DNA of 64,000 nucleotides from Actinomycetales bacterium (GTDB taxonomy: Bacteria; Actinomycetota; Actinomycetes; Mycobacteriales; Micromonosporaceae): contig PKFB01000022.1 in the NCBI GenBank assembly GCA_002919305.1, forward strand, positions 1-64,000, written 5' to 3'. The notes under the pieces were generated by a model. It did no database searches. It saw only the letters and a list, made by a program, of their open reading frames with translations, and had not been told where the DNA came from. Shown piece after piece: positions 47,231-55,607 of the stretch. Every line of letters begins with the position of its first letter. Position 1 is the first letter of the stretch. The translations under genes were made by a program, and so were the position numbers.

Positions 47231-48088
47231 GCGTCTGATTCGGACGTGACCGTCTTGAGGGACGGAGCCGGAGTCTGGTCTTCGCTCAACAACGGCAGCG
47301 GTGGACGGAGCCGGATGATGGTGGAAAGAAACCGATGCTTTCGCGATGGCTTCCACCGGCTCCCGGAGGTCGGTCAACGGTAAGGCCAAGAGCGCGTGAC
47401 GGCGCGCTATGCGGAGCAGACGCCGCCCACGTTGCGAGAACGGTCTGCCGACTGTGGTGACCACGCGGGGATCGTGTAAGTACCAGACCAGGTACGCGCG
47501 CTGTCCCCGCCAGGAGCGGTGGCACCAGGCTCCAATCCGCCTGACAGCGCTCCACGGCACGGTGACACGAAGCGCCGGTACGTTGATCCCGCTCGATGAA
47601 ATGACGGCTAACGGAGCCGCCCAACGTCCCCATAAACCACGGCGGTGCACCGTGAACGGCTCCGCTGGGGCAGGAGCGGCGGGGCATAGCCAGAGCAGGA
47701 CATCGAGGTTGCTCGCTTCTATCAGTGGCCACTCCGATTGGGTCGCCTGAAGGGCGACATAGCTGAGGAAGAGCAATCCACTGAGTATCGCCACCATGGC
47801 GAGCGCTGTGATGAGACCAACCGTCCTATTGGAAGCGAGCACATCCAGCAGGTCGATTCCAACGGCAATCCCCCCAACCGCCGCGAGCACCGTGATGGCG
47901 CGCAGGAGTCCGAGCCGCCGTTGAGCGGTGATCTGCCGAGCCCGGGCGTAACTGGTGGCGATTCTGGCCACCTCGGGGAGGGGATGGCCGCGCCCGTACT
48001 CCGCCATCTCGATAACCCGGTTACGGAGGTCGGGTGGAAGATCGTTCCATTCCTGACGGGCGGTCTCAGGGTCGTAAATCTCGATCAT
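47219..48088 (-). CDS. Hypothetical two-helix membrane protein
   Basis: 289 aa. N-terminus MIEIYDPETARQEWNDLPPDLRNRVIEMAEYGRGHP is helical and cytoplasmic-looking, followed by two transmembrane segments (LLRAITVLAAVGGIAVGIDLL and TALAMVAILSGLLFLSYVAL) and a basic C-terminal domain with beta-rich segments (FTVHRRGLWGRWAAPLAVISSSGINVPALRVTVPWSAVRRI) that may be PH-like. The ATG at 48088 has GAGGGCGGA before it and is preferred to an upstream start at 48190. No family assigned with confidence. Divergent from leuB. Confidence 0.72.
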   Translation of the reverse strand: MIEIYDPETARQEWNDLPPDLRNRVIEMAEYGRGHPLPEVARIATSYARARQITAQRRLGLLRAITVLAAVGGIAVGIDLLDVLASNRTVGLITALAMVAILSGLLFLSYVALQATQSEWPLIEASNLDVLLWLCPAAPAPAEPFTVHRRGLWGRWAAPLAVISSSGINVPALRVTVPWSAVRRIGAWCHRSWRGQRAYLVWYLHDPRVVTTVGRPFSQRGRRLLRIARRHALLALPLTDLREPVEAIAKASVSFHHHPAPSTAAVVERRPDSGSVPQDGHVRIRRSYA

Positions 48089-48267
48089 TCCGCCCTCACG
48101 TCCGGATACACGTGGCAAACGTAGCCAAGAGCCGCGTCGGTATGCACGCGGGAGGGCGACAAGGCGCGTCGTCCCAAGAGGCGATATCAAGACGTGGGAC
48201 CGGCGTACCGGCTACTGGGACACCTTGATAGCCTCCGAGAGTCTGCCAGTGGCTTGGAGGTTACGAG

Positions 48268-49305
48268 GTGGCGGTGGCGCGAATCGCGGTAGTGGCCGGC
48301 GACGGCATCGGACCCGAGGTGGTCGCGCAGGCTCGTAAGGTGCTCGACGCGGTGCTTCCCGGGGTGGAGGCCACGGAATACGACCTGGGAGCACGTCGGT
48401 ATCACGCCACCGGTGAGGTACTGCCCGACAGTGTGATGGAAGAGCTGGCGGGCCATGACGCCATCCTGCTCGGTGCGGTAGGGGACCCCTCCGTACCTCC
48501 AGGGGTCTTGGAGCGTGGGCTGCTGTTGCGGTTGCGCTTCGAGTTCGACCAGTACGTCAATCTGCGTCCGGCCCGGCTCTGGCCAGGGACCTCCAGCCCG
48601 CTGAGCGCGGTCAAACCCGGTGAGATCGATCTGGTCGTGGTCCGGGAGGGCACGGAAGGGCTCTACGCGGGTGCCGGTGGCACCCTCCGCCGCGGTACCC
48701 CCACCGAGATCGCAACCGAGGAGAGCCTCAACTCCCGACACGGCGTGGAGCGGGTGATCCGGGACGCGTTCGAGCGGGCACGTCGACGCCCACGTCGTAC
48801 GCTGACGTTGGTCCACAAGACCAATGTGTTGACCCACGCTGGGGATCTGTGGGCCCGTACTTTCGCCGAAGTGGCGGCCGACTACCCGGATGTAAAAACC
48901 GATTACCAACACGTCGACGCTGCGGCGATGTTCCTGGTGACCAACCCCGGACGGTTCGATGTGGTGGTCACCGACAACCTGTTCGGAGACATCCTCACCG
49001 ACATCGCGGCGGCGGTCACCGGTGGTATCGGGTTGGCCGCCAGCGGTTCTATCAACCCCACGCGCCAGTACCCGTCGATGTTCGAGCCGGTGCACGGCTC
49101 GGCGCCTGACATCGCGGGGAAAAACCTGGCCGACCCAGTGGCGGCTGTCCTGTCGGTGGCGTTGCTGTTGGAGCACCTGGGACACGACACCGAGGCGAAG
49201 CGGGTCACCGAGGCGGTGGCTGCTGAGCTGGCTGCGCGTACCCCTGGTGAGCCCCTGAACACGGAGGCCGTTGGGGACCGCCTGGCGGAGCGGGCGAGCG
49301 CCTGA
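48268..49305 (+). CDS. leuB: 3-isopropylmalate dehydrogenase
   Basis: 345-aa NAD- and metal-dependent oxidative decarboxylase of leucine synthesis. [19 protein letters not shown] at the start, [16 protein letters not shown] substrate arginines, [11 protein letters not shown], the catalytic Lys/Asp set in [12 protein letters not shown] and [15 protein letters not shown], and [18 protein letters not shown] near the C-terminus. The GTG at 48268 follows TGGAGGTTACGAG. Isolated from leuCD, which are at 61.6 kb. A strong hairpin follows. Confidence 0.95.
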   Translation: MAVARIAVVAGDGIGPEVVAQARKVLDAVLPGVEATEYDLGARRYHATGEVLPDSVMEELAGHDAILLGAVGDPSVPPGVLERGLLLRLRFEFDQYVNLRPARLWPGTSSPLSAVKPGEIDLVVVREGTEGLYAGAGGTLRRGTPTEIATEESLNSRHGVERVIRDAFERARRRPRRTLTLVHKTNVLTHAGDLWARTFAEVAADYPDVKTDYQHVDAAAMFLVTNPGRFDVVVTDNLFGDILTDIAAAVTGGIGLAASGSINPTRQYPSMFEPVHGSAPDIAGKNLADPVAAVLSVALLLEHLGHDTEAKRVTEAVAAELAARTPGEPLNTEAVGDRLAERASA

Positions 49306-49373
49306 GCCTCATCCGCTCCGGCGTACCTCACGGACCGCGACGGCCAGAAACCATCCTGCTTGGTCATGGGCGT

Positions 49374-49404
49374 AACCCGGCACCGCAGAATGCGGTGCCG
49401 GGTT
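49374..49404. terminator. leuB terminator hairpin
   Basis: AACCCGGCACCGCA, loop GAA, TGCGGTGCCGGGTT: 14-bp perfect arms, 69 bp past the leuB stop. Only two T residues end the stem, typical of GC-rich terminators. Confidence 0.8.
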
Positions 49405-49599
49405 GACCTGTCGTGACGAGATCACCCCTGGTATCTGAGTTATCTGTCGAAGGTGGATGCTGCCCGTCGTACCCCAACCCAGGAGCGGGTGGCGAATCTG
49501 GCCCTATCACCATCCATCCCGGTGAGTCCGTATTCCACGATCGGCGGTGCTTGGGTGTGGCACGGCTTTCCTATGCTGACTTAACTGACTGCAACGCTG

Positions 49600-49627
49600 G
49601 CTGATATCGGCGGAGATGCATATCAGC
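49600..49627. promoter_or_regulatory. Inverted repeat upstream of the repeat-protein gene
   Basis: GCTGATAT and ATATCAGC form 8-bp perfect arms around a 12-base spacer, about 100 bp before the 49730 start. Candidate operator or leader hairpin for that gene. Confidence 0.4.
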
Positions 49628-49729
49628 GCTCCCGGATCGCCGGCATGACCAACTGAGTGTGACAACACAACAACGCGGGACCCACCGGCTGACGCCCGAA
49701 CGAATACCGCCACCGTCCTGGGAGGGGTA

Positions 49730-51016
49730 ATGGGTTATCCAGGAAATCCCTATAACGATCCGCAGCAGCACAGTCAGGGGCCCCCTCCGCAATGGGGCGC
49801 ACCAGGGGATCCGGGTGGCCAGGGCTGGGGACAGCCGCAACAGAACCAAGACTTCTCGGGGCAGCCCACGGCGGCTACCCCACAGGCTCCATGGGAGCAG
49901 CCCGCAGCGCAGCCGCAGGAGCCTACCTGGGGGCAGCCACCCGCTTCGGGCCAGTGGGATCAGCAAAACCCGACTTACCAGAATCCGAACCCACAGCCCA
50001 GCTGGCCGACCTCGGCGATGCCGACGTCAGGGATGCCGACGTCAGGGATGCCAACCTCGGGAGCTCCGGCATCTGGAATGCCGGCGCCTGGAATGCCAGC
50101 CTCGGGCATCCCCGCGTCTGGAGTGCCGGCCTCAGGCATCCCCTCGTCAGGTGCACCCGCTTCCGGAGTACCGGGTGGCTGGCCGCCTCAACCCCCGTAC
50201 GCGGGGGCGCCGATGGGGCCACCCCAAAAGTCGAACGTCGGCGTGATCGCTGCCGTCGCCATTGGTCTGGTTTTGGTGGTGGGGCTAGTGGCGACCCTGG
50301 TGATCATTGGTTCCGGTGGCGATGATGAGCCTACCGCCGCTCCTTCGGCCAGCACCGAGCCTGAGGAGAGCACGCAACCCGGGGGCAACCTCGACCTGCA
50401 GCCGACTGGTGGGCCGGATGACGATCCCCCGGAGAACACCGAACCGCCATTCGACCCCGAGAGTATGGGGAGCGCGGAGACGGACAACACTCCTTTCACC
50501 CTGCAGCGCTTCTTCCCCGATGAGTCATTCGTCGGTAGCGACGGGGTGACCTACACCCTGACCGGTACCTCCTTCTTCGATGCCTGCACCGACGCCGGCA
50601 ACGGTGACAGCACGGACAACCTGATGCAGGCGCACGGGTGTGGCGACATGGCGGTAGGGGTCTACGCCGACAGCACCAGCAGCTATTTCGTGTCGGCGAT
50701 GGTGATTCCATTCCCCACCACGGCCGACGCTCAGGCTGTCTCTGATCAGCTGGATGCCGACAGCCACAACGGACGGACCGGGGACACCTTCGATGATTTG
50801 GCGTATTTCTGCCCTCCGAACGGGTATCCCGGTGCTGAGGCCTGCAGCGCCAGCAACGTCTACTGGTGGGGGCGGTTTGGCACCTACTACCGCTATCTGG
50901 TGGTGTCGATCGCGCTGTACAACGACGCACGCTCCTTCGACGACTCCAGCCAGCTGGATGGGGGAAGCGCGGCGGTATATGACCACGTCATGAACGCGGT
51001 GAGGTACCCGTCGTGA
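49730..51016 (+). CDS. Membrane protein with elastin-like pentapeptide repeats and extracellular domain
   Basis: 428 aa. A Pro/Gln/Gly-rich N-terminus (1-94) is followed by 11 consecutive pentamers of the type xPxSG (residues 95-149: SAMPT, SGMPT, SGMPT, SGAPA, SGMPA ...), then a single transmembrane helix (about 170-192, VGVIAAVAIGLVLVVGLVATLVII), an acidic Thr/Pro/Glu-rich linker and a C-terminal domain of ~170 residues with four or more Cys (FFDACTDAGNG, QAHGCGDM, AYFCPPNGYPGAEACSAS) that may form disulfides outside the cell. No catalytic motif seen. It starts with ATG after GGGAGGGG. Confidence 0.8.
   Translation: MGYPGNPYNDPQQHSQGPPPQWGAPGDPGGQGWGQPQQNQDFSGQPTAATPQAPWEQPAAQPQEPTWGQPPASGQWDQQNPTYQNPNPQPSWPTSAMPTSGMPTSGMPTSGAPASGMPAPGMPASGIPASGVPASGIPSSGAPASGVPGGWPPQPPYAGAPMGPPQKSNVGVIAAVAIGLVLVVGLVATLVIIGSGGDDEPTAAPSASTEPEESTQPGGNLDLQPTGGPDDDPPENTEPPFDPESMGSAETDNTPFTLQRFFPDESFVGSDGVTYTLTGTSFFDACTDAGNGDSTDNLMQAHGCGDMAVGVYADSTSSYFVSAMVIPFPTTADAQAVSDQLDADSHNGRTGDTFDDLAYFCPPNGYPGAEACSASNVYWWGRFGTYYRYLVVSIALYNDARSFDDSSQLDGGSAAVYDHVMNAVRYPS
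50012..50176 (+). repeat. Tandem 15-bp coding repeat (xPxSG pentamers)
   Basis: Eleven degenerate 15-bp units encode residues 95-149 of the protein above. Nearly identical neighbouring units (for example ATGCCGACGTCAGGG twice) indicate recent slippage or unequal exchange. Copy number is likely to vary between strains. Confidence 0.85.
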
Positions 51017-51129
51017 ACGGGTGAGGCGCCCCTGACCGCCTGGTGGGACGGATGTGACCACAGCAACACCTGAACGATGGTTCGGGTAGGTTGAACCGCG
51101 TGGTTCACAGCGGCTGTGGAGGTTGAGCG

Positions 51130-52236
51130 ATGAGCGGCGGTGACATCCTCGAATTCGAGATCCGTCCCACCCCCCACCCTGTATCGGACGCGGAGCGCGC
51201 CGCCCTGCTCGTCGAGCCGGGATTCGGACGTGTCTTCACCGACCACATGGTGACCATCCGGTACAGCGAGGGTAAGGGCTGGTATGACGCCCGTCTGGAG
51301 CCCTTTGGGCCGCTCTCGCTGTCTCCGGCGACCGCCGCCCTGCACTACGCGCAGGAGATCTTCGAAGGGCTCAAGGCCTACCACTTGGCCGACGGGGGTG
51401 TGGGGCTGTTCCGACCCGAGGCCAACGCTCGACGGATGCGGCGTTCGGCGGCACGGCTCGCCATGGCGCAGCTACCCGAGGAGCTGTTCATGCAGTCAAT
51501 CCGGGTACTGCTCCAGTACGACCGGGCTTGGGTGCCTACCCGGGCGGAAGCGAGCCTGTACCTGCGGCCGCTGATGTTCGCTACCGAGGCGTTCCTCGGG
51601 GTCAAACCCTCCTCCGAGTACCTCTACGTGTTGATCGCCAGCCCGGTCGGGCCCTACTTCCCAGGGGGCGTCAAGCCGGTCAGCGTCTGGGTGTCTCAGG
51701 ACTACACCCGGGCGGCGCCAGGGGGGACCGGTGCCGCCAAGGCGGCCGGCAACTACGCGGCTAGTCTCTTGGCGCAGTCCGAGGCGATCGAGCACGGATG
51801 CGACCAGGTCGTCTTCCTCGACGCGGTGGAGCGCCGGTGGGTGGAGGAGCTGGGCGGCATGAATGTGTTCTTCGTCTACCGGGAGGGGGACCGGACCGTA
51901 CTGGTCACCCCCGAGCTGACCGGCTCCATCTTGGAGGGCATCACCCGCGACTCGGTGATCACCCTGGCGAGGGACCGAGGGTACGAGGTGCAGGAGCGGC
52001 GGTACGCCATGGAGGAATGGCGGGCCGATGCGGAATCCGGGCGGCTGTTGGAGGCGTTCGCCTGTGGCACCGCCGCAGTGATCACGCCGATTGGTCGGGT
52101 CCGCTCCGTTGAGGGGGAGTTCACCATCGCCGGCGGAAATCCCGGACCGGTCACCCTGGAACTGCGGCAAGCGCTGCTGGACATTCAGCATGGTCGGGCG
52201 CCCGACCCGTACGGATGGGTCACCCGGGTCCTGTAG
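51130..52236 (+). CDS. ilvE: Branched-chain amino acid aminotransferase
   Basis: 368-aa fold-type IV PLP enzyme for the last step of Val, Leu and Ile synthesis. The PLP lysine lies in GAAKAAGNYAASLLAQ; other signatures are HYAQEIFEGLKAY, RPEANARRMRRSA and EELGGMNVFFVY...LTPELTGSILEGITRDS. Starts with ATG after a weak GAGGTTGAGCG. 113 bp after the repeat-protein gene, probably with its own promoter. A bidirectional terminator separates it from ahpD. Confidence 0.95.
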   Translation: MSGGDILEFEIRPTPHPVSDAERAALLVEPGFGRVFTDHMVTIRYSEGKGWYDARLEPFGPLSLSPATAALHYAQEIFEGLKAYHLADGGVGLFRPEANARRMRRSAARLAMAQLPEELFMQSIRVLLQYDRAWVPTRAEASLYLRPLMFATEAFLGVKPSSEYLYVLIASPVGPYFPGGVKPVSVWVSQDYTRAAPGGTGAAKAAGNYAASLLAQSEAIEHGCDQVVFLDAVERRWVEELGGMNVFFVYREGDRTVLVTPELTGSILEGITRDSVITLARDRGYEVQERRYAMEEWRADAESGRLLEAFACGTAAVITPIGRVRSVEGEFTIAGGNPGPVTLELRQALLDIQHGRAPDPYGWVTRVL

Positions 52237-52284
52237 GCAACCGGATCTCGGAGCGGAGCTAGAGACAGCTCACAAACGAAAAAA

Positions 52285-52320
52285 GGGCCGGCACCGATTC
52301 GACTCGTTCGGTGCCGGCCC
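52285..52320. terminator. Bidirectional terminator between ilvE and ahpD
   Basis: GGGCCGGCACCGA, 10-base loop, TCGGTGCCGGCCC: 13-bp perfect arms. The left flank is GAAAAAA, giving a T-tract on the minus strand for ahpCD; ilvE is served from the other side. Confidence 0.85.
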
Positions 52321-52335
52321 CGTCATGTATTCATT

Positions 52336-52872
52336 TCATACCGTCGCCAGGACCTCTTCGGCCTCCAGCGTGACCGCAGCGGCGTGCACCACCGCGGCGA
52401 TCCGCAGCGCCTCGTGGACGGTTTCCCGCGACACTCCCGCGCCCGTGAGCGTCTTCTCGTGCGACTCCAGGCACACTCCGCAGCCGGTGATCGCCGAGAC
52501 CGCCAGGCACCACAGCTCGAAGTCGGTCTTCTCGACGCCCGGATTCCCGATCACCTGCATCCGCAGCCGGGCAGGCAGCGACTGGTACGCCTCATCGCCG
52601 ATGAGGTGCTTGGCCCGGTAGTAGATGTTGTTCATGGCCATGATCGACGCCGCTGCCTTGGCGGCATCGGCCGCCTCGGGAGCGAGGTGCTCCCGAGCCT
52701 CAGCCTCGATCTCACGCAGCACCGTGGCGTTCCGAGAGGCAACGGCGCACGCCAGAGCGGTACCCCACAGCGTCTGAGGCGACAGCGTGGAGTTGCCGAT
52801 CGTGGAGCCGAGATTGAGGCGGATATCCCGTGCGTAACCGGGCATCCTTTCCTTGAGGGTGTCCAGACCCAT
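52336..52872 (-). CDS. ahpD: Alkyl hydroperoxide reductase AhpD
   Basis: 178-aa CxxC disulfide reductase that re-reduces AhpC in actinobacteria that lack AhpF. Active site [13 protein letters not shown]: Cys131, Cys134, His138. The ATG at 52872 shares a base with the ahpC stop (TGATG); longer frames into ahpC were rejected. Length agrees with the mycobacterial enzyme. Confidence 0.95.
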   Translation of the reverse strand: MGLDTLKERMPGYARDIRLNLGSTIGNSTLSPQTLWGTALACAVASRNATVLREIEAEAREHLAPEAADAAKAAASIMAMNNIYYRAKHLIGDEAYQSLPARLRMQVIGNPGVEKTDFELWCLAVSAITGCGVCLESHEKTLTGAGVSRETVHEALRIAAVVHAAAVTLEAEEVLATV

Positions 52873-53426
52873 CAGACCCCCGCCAGCAGCTTGGTCGCGT
52901 CCAGGGTCTGGTCGCCCTTGTTCCAGTTGCAGGGGCACAGCTCGTCGGTCTGCAGCGCGTCGAGCACCCGCAGCACCTCTGAGACGTTCCGGCCCACGGA
53001 GCCGGCGGTGACCATCACGAACTGAATGACGTTGTCGGGATCGACGATGAAGGTCGCCCGCTGCGCCACACCGTCCTCGCCCAGCACACCGCAGGCCGCC
53101 GACAGCTCACGCTTGACGTCGCTGAGCATCGGGAAGGGCAGGTCCCGCAGGTCAGGGTGGTTCTTGCGCCAGGCGTAGTGGGTGTACTCCGAGTCCACCG
53201 ACACACCCAAGACCTGTGCGTCCCGATCGGCGAATTCACTGTTGAGCCGCCCGAACTCGGCGATCTCGGTCGGGCAGACGAAGGTGAAGTCCTTGGGCCA
53301 GAAGAACACGACCCGCCACTTGCCCTCATAGGTCTTGTGGGTGATCGTGCTGAACGCCCGCTCTGCGTCAAGCGAGACGCAAGCGGTCAGTTCGTACTCT
53401 GGGAAGCGGTCACCAACGGTGAGCAC
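52872..53426 (-). CDS. ahpC: Peroxiredoxin AhpC
   Basis: 184 aa. Peroxidatic Cys51 in FTFVCPTEI; resolving cysteines near the C-terminus in ELCPCNW (Cys164, Cys166), the three-Cys pattern of mycobacterial AhpC that pairs with AhpD. The GTG at 53426 follows GAGGAGG at good distance; the much longer open frame upstream runs antisense through cimA and is not coding. Reduces alkyl peroxides and peroxynitrite. No oxyR is present in the window. Confidence 0.95.
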   Translation of the reverse strand: MLTVGDRFPEYELTACVSLDAERAFSTITHKTYEGKWRVVFFWPKDFTFVCPTEIAEFGRLNSEFADRDAQVLGVSVDSEYTHYAWRKNHPDLRDLPFPMLSDVKRELSAACGVLGEDGVAQRATFIVDPDNVIQFVMVTAGSVGRNVSEVLRVLDALQTDELCPCNWNKGDQTLDATKLLAGV

Positions 53427-53565
53427 TCGGCCTCCTCGTGCGGATTGTCGGTTGTCACGCCCAGAGGCACTGGACGTGATCACTGGAGCGATTCCAGATA
53501 TTGCCGAGTCGATGTGACTCACAGTGAGACAGAGTCCGGTGAAGTGACATCCCTCACCGTTCCGC

Positions 53566-53600
53566 TTCCATGATTCGGAATGTGCTTCCAAGATCTGGAA
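53566..53600. promoter_or_regulatory. Paired operator-like sequences upstream of cimA
   Basis: Two TTCC-N7-GGAA elements (53566-53580 and 53586-53600) lie exactly 20 bp apart, 22 bp or more before the cimA leader peptide. The first, with flanks, matches the ndgR-leuC intergenic element at 61601-61619 in 16 of 19 bases (CTYCCATRATTCGGRATGT). A dimeric IclR-type regulator could bind both on one face of the helix. The sites also lie upstream of ahpC on the other strand. Confidence 0.6.
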
Positions 53601-53621
53601 AGCTCTGCAAGAATCACCGCC

Positions 53622-53687
53622 GTGACCCGTTTTGCCGATCAGGACAGCCGTGCCATGCTTGCTGGCATCCTGATTATTGGCACCTAG
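53622..53687 (+). CDS. cimA leader peptide (attenuation)
   Basis: 21-codon ORF beginning with GTG and ending MLAGILIIGT, so the ribosome meets Ile-Leu-Ile-Ile just before the stop. An internal ATG at 53655 would give a 10-aa version with AGGACAG upstream. The following RNA can form two stems and a Rho-independent terminator. This fits attenuation by Ile/Leu availability ahead of the citramalate synthase gene. Confidence 0.7.
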   Translation: MTRFADQDSRAMLAGILIIGT

Positions 53688-53747
53688 CGCGCCGGCACCC
53701 CTCAACGGCCGAGCGCGCAGACCTCTCGCATCCGCGAGGGGTTTTTT
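53687..53747 (+). promoter_or_regulatory. cimA attenuator
   Basis: Terminator stem CCTCTCGC (53722-53729), loop ATCC, GCGAGGGG (53734-53741), then TTTTTT at 53742-53747. A competing pairing is visible: ACCCCTC (53697-53703) can pair with GAGGGGT (53736-53742), and GCGCGC occurs at both 53687-53692 and 53713-53718. Leader translation could therefore switch between terminator and antiterminator. Confidence 0.75.
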
Positions 53748-53831
53748 CATTTGCTCGCCGTACGGGGCGTCTGGGGCCGCGGTCACGTACCTGACTCGAT
53801 CACCACCGCCACCCCGGAAAGGATCCGTTCC

Positions 53832-55472
53832 ATGGCTTCCGATCCCACCGGTGGGAGCGCATCGGCGCTGCCGCCGACGGAATACCCCGAGTTCCATGTG
53901 TTCGACACCACCCTGCGTGATGGTGCGCAGTGTGAAGGCATCAGCTACTCGGTGGAAGACAAGCTGGCAGTAGCACGGTTGCTGGACTCCTTCGGTGTCG
54001 GTTACATCGAGGGTGGCTGGCCCGGCGCTCTCCCCAAGGACACGGAGTTCTTCCGGCGCGCTCGTACCGAGTTGAACCTTCAGCACGCCCGACTGGTGGC
54101 CTTCGGCTCCACGCGTAAGGTCGGTGTCCACGTCGAGGCGGATCCCCAGGTACGCGCATTGCTGGACGCCCAAACGCCGGCGGTGTGCCTGGTCGCTAAG
54201 TCCGACATTCGACACGTGGAGCGTGCCCTGCGTACCACCGCCGAGGAGAACCTGGCGATGGTGCGGGATACGGTGAAGTTCTTCGTCGAGCATGGGCGGC
54301 AGGTGTTCGTCGACTGCGAACACTTCTTCGACGGGTACCAGGTCGATGCGCAGTACGCGCTGGCGGTGGCCGCCGCCGCCTTCGAGGCCGGCGCTGACGT
54401 GGTCGTGTTGTGCGACACCAACGGGGGCATGCTCCCCGGCGGCGTCAGCCGCATCGTCACCGAGGTCCGGAAGCACCTGGGCGCGGACGCGCGGCTTGGC
54501 ATGCACGCCCAGAACGACACCGGATGCGCCGTCGCCAACACCATCGCGGCCGTTGAGGCCGGTGTCATGCACGTTCAGGGCACCGCCAACGGCTACGGGG
54601 AGCGGGCCGGCAACGCCGATCTGTTCGCGGTGGTCGGCAATTTGGTGACCAAGCTCGGGATGCGTGTCCTGCCCGACGGGTGCCTGGAACAGATGATGCG
54701 GGTGTCACACGCCATCGCCGAGATCGCCAACGTCGCACCGGCGACACACCAGCCCTATGTCGGCTCCAGCGCCTTCGCTCACAAGGCGGGGCTGCATGCG
54801 AGTGCGATCAAGGTCGATCCGGATCTGTACAACCACGTGGATCCGGCCGTCGTCGGCAACGACATGCGCATCCTGGTCACCGAGATGGCGGGCCGGGCCA
54901 GCGTGGAGCTGAAGAGTCGGGAGTTCGGCGTCGACCTCGCCAGCCATCCCGAGGTGCTCACCCGGGTCACCCAGAAGGTCAAGGAACTGGAGGCCCAGGG
55001 CTGGTCCTTCGAGGCGGCCGACGCGTCGTTCGAGCTACTCGTGCGCTCCGAACTTCCGGGCGCTAAGCCTCATCCGTTCAGCCTCGAGTCCTACCGGGTG
55101 ATCGTGGAGCACCGGGAGGACGGATCGGTGGTCAGCGAAGCCACCGTCAAGGTGCGGGCCCGGGGCGAACGGGTGATCGCCACCGCTGAAGGGAACGGGC
55201 CGGTCAACGCGTTGGACGCCGCGCTACGGACGGCGTTGATCCGGCACTACCCGGCGCTGGCGGACTTCGACCTCATCGACTACAAGGTCCGGATTCTGGA
55301 GGGCAGCCACGGCACCGGAGCGGTGACGCGGGTACTGCTGGAGACCGGGGGAGAAGGCCGCAGCTGGACCACCGTTGGGGTCCACGACAACATCGTTGAG
55401 GCCAGTTGGCACGCGCTGGTGGATGCGCTCACCTACGGGCTTGAGCACGCGCCGGTGAGCGCGAGCGTGTGA
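53832..55472 (+). CDS. cimA: (R)-citramalate synthase
   Basis: 546 aa of the isopropylmalate/citramalate synthase family. FDTTLRDGAQCEGISYSVEDKLAVARLLDSFGVGYIEGGWPGALPKD begins the TIM barrel; metal and catalytic residues lie in LGMHAQNDTGCAVANT and NADLFAVVGNL; a C-terminal LeuA-type allosteric domain runs from about 420. It condenses pyruvate and acetyl-CoA to citramalate, a threonine-independent entry to isoleucine. Substrate is inferred from family. The ATG at 53832 is preceded by GGAAAGGA. Attenuated by the upstream leader. Confidence 0.9.
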   Translation: MASDPTGGSASALPPTEYPEFHVFDTTLRDGAQCEGISYSVEDKLAVARLLDSFGVGYIEGGWPGALPKDTEFFRRARTELNLQHARLVAFGSTRKVGVHVEADPQVRALLDAQTPAVCLVAKSDIRHVERALRTTAEENLAMVRDTVKFFVEHGRQVFVDCEHFFDGYQVDAQYALAVAAAAFEAGADVVVLCDTNGGMLPGGVSRIVTEVRKHLGADARLGMHAQNDTGCAVANTIAAVEAGVMHVQGTANGYGERAGNADLFAVVGNLVTKLGMRVLPDGCLEQMMRVSHAIAEIANVAPATHQPYVGSSAFAHKAGLHASAIKVDPDLYNHVDPAVVGNDMRILVTEMAGRASVELKSREFGVDLASHPEVLTRVTQKVKELEAQGWSFEAADASFELLVRSELPGAKPHPFSLESYRVIVEHREDGSVVSEATVKVRARGERVIATAEGNGPVNALDAALRTALIRHYPALADFDLIDYKVRILEGSHGTGAVTRVLLETGGEGRSWTTVGVHDNIVEASWHALVDALTYGLEHAPVSASV

Positions 55473-55502
55473 GGGCGAACCCGGCCATGAGCCGATGACG
55501 TT

Positions 55503-55544
55503 GCAGTAGATGACATGCAGTAGATGACGTGCAGTAGATGACAT
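55503..55544. repeat. Three 14-bp tandem repeats
   Basis: GCAGTAGATGACAT, GCAGTAGATGACGT, GCAGTAGATGACAT occur head to tail in the 135-bp spacer between the convergent cimA and 55608 genes. No stem or coding function seen. Probably a small variable-number repeat. Confidence 0.85.
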
Positions 55545-55607
55545 TGCATCGGCGAACCGTGGCCGCCTAGTTAGCGCGTCGTCGGCATGACGGCCCTGAC
55601 TGGGCGG

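Larger units (their letters stand above)
49306..49729. other. Gene-free region between leuB and the repeat protein
   Basis: 424 bp. Left part: leuB terminator at 49374-49404. Right part: a perfect 8-bp inverted repeat at 49600-49627, and a possible TATGCT -10 box near 49572. No coding frame is convincing. Confidence 0.5.

Noticed and set aside
53427..54572. Long upstream extension of ahpC
   Set aside because: It runs antisense through cimA; the GTG at 53426 has a strong ribosome binding site and gives the normal AhpC length.
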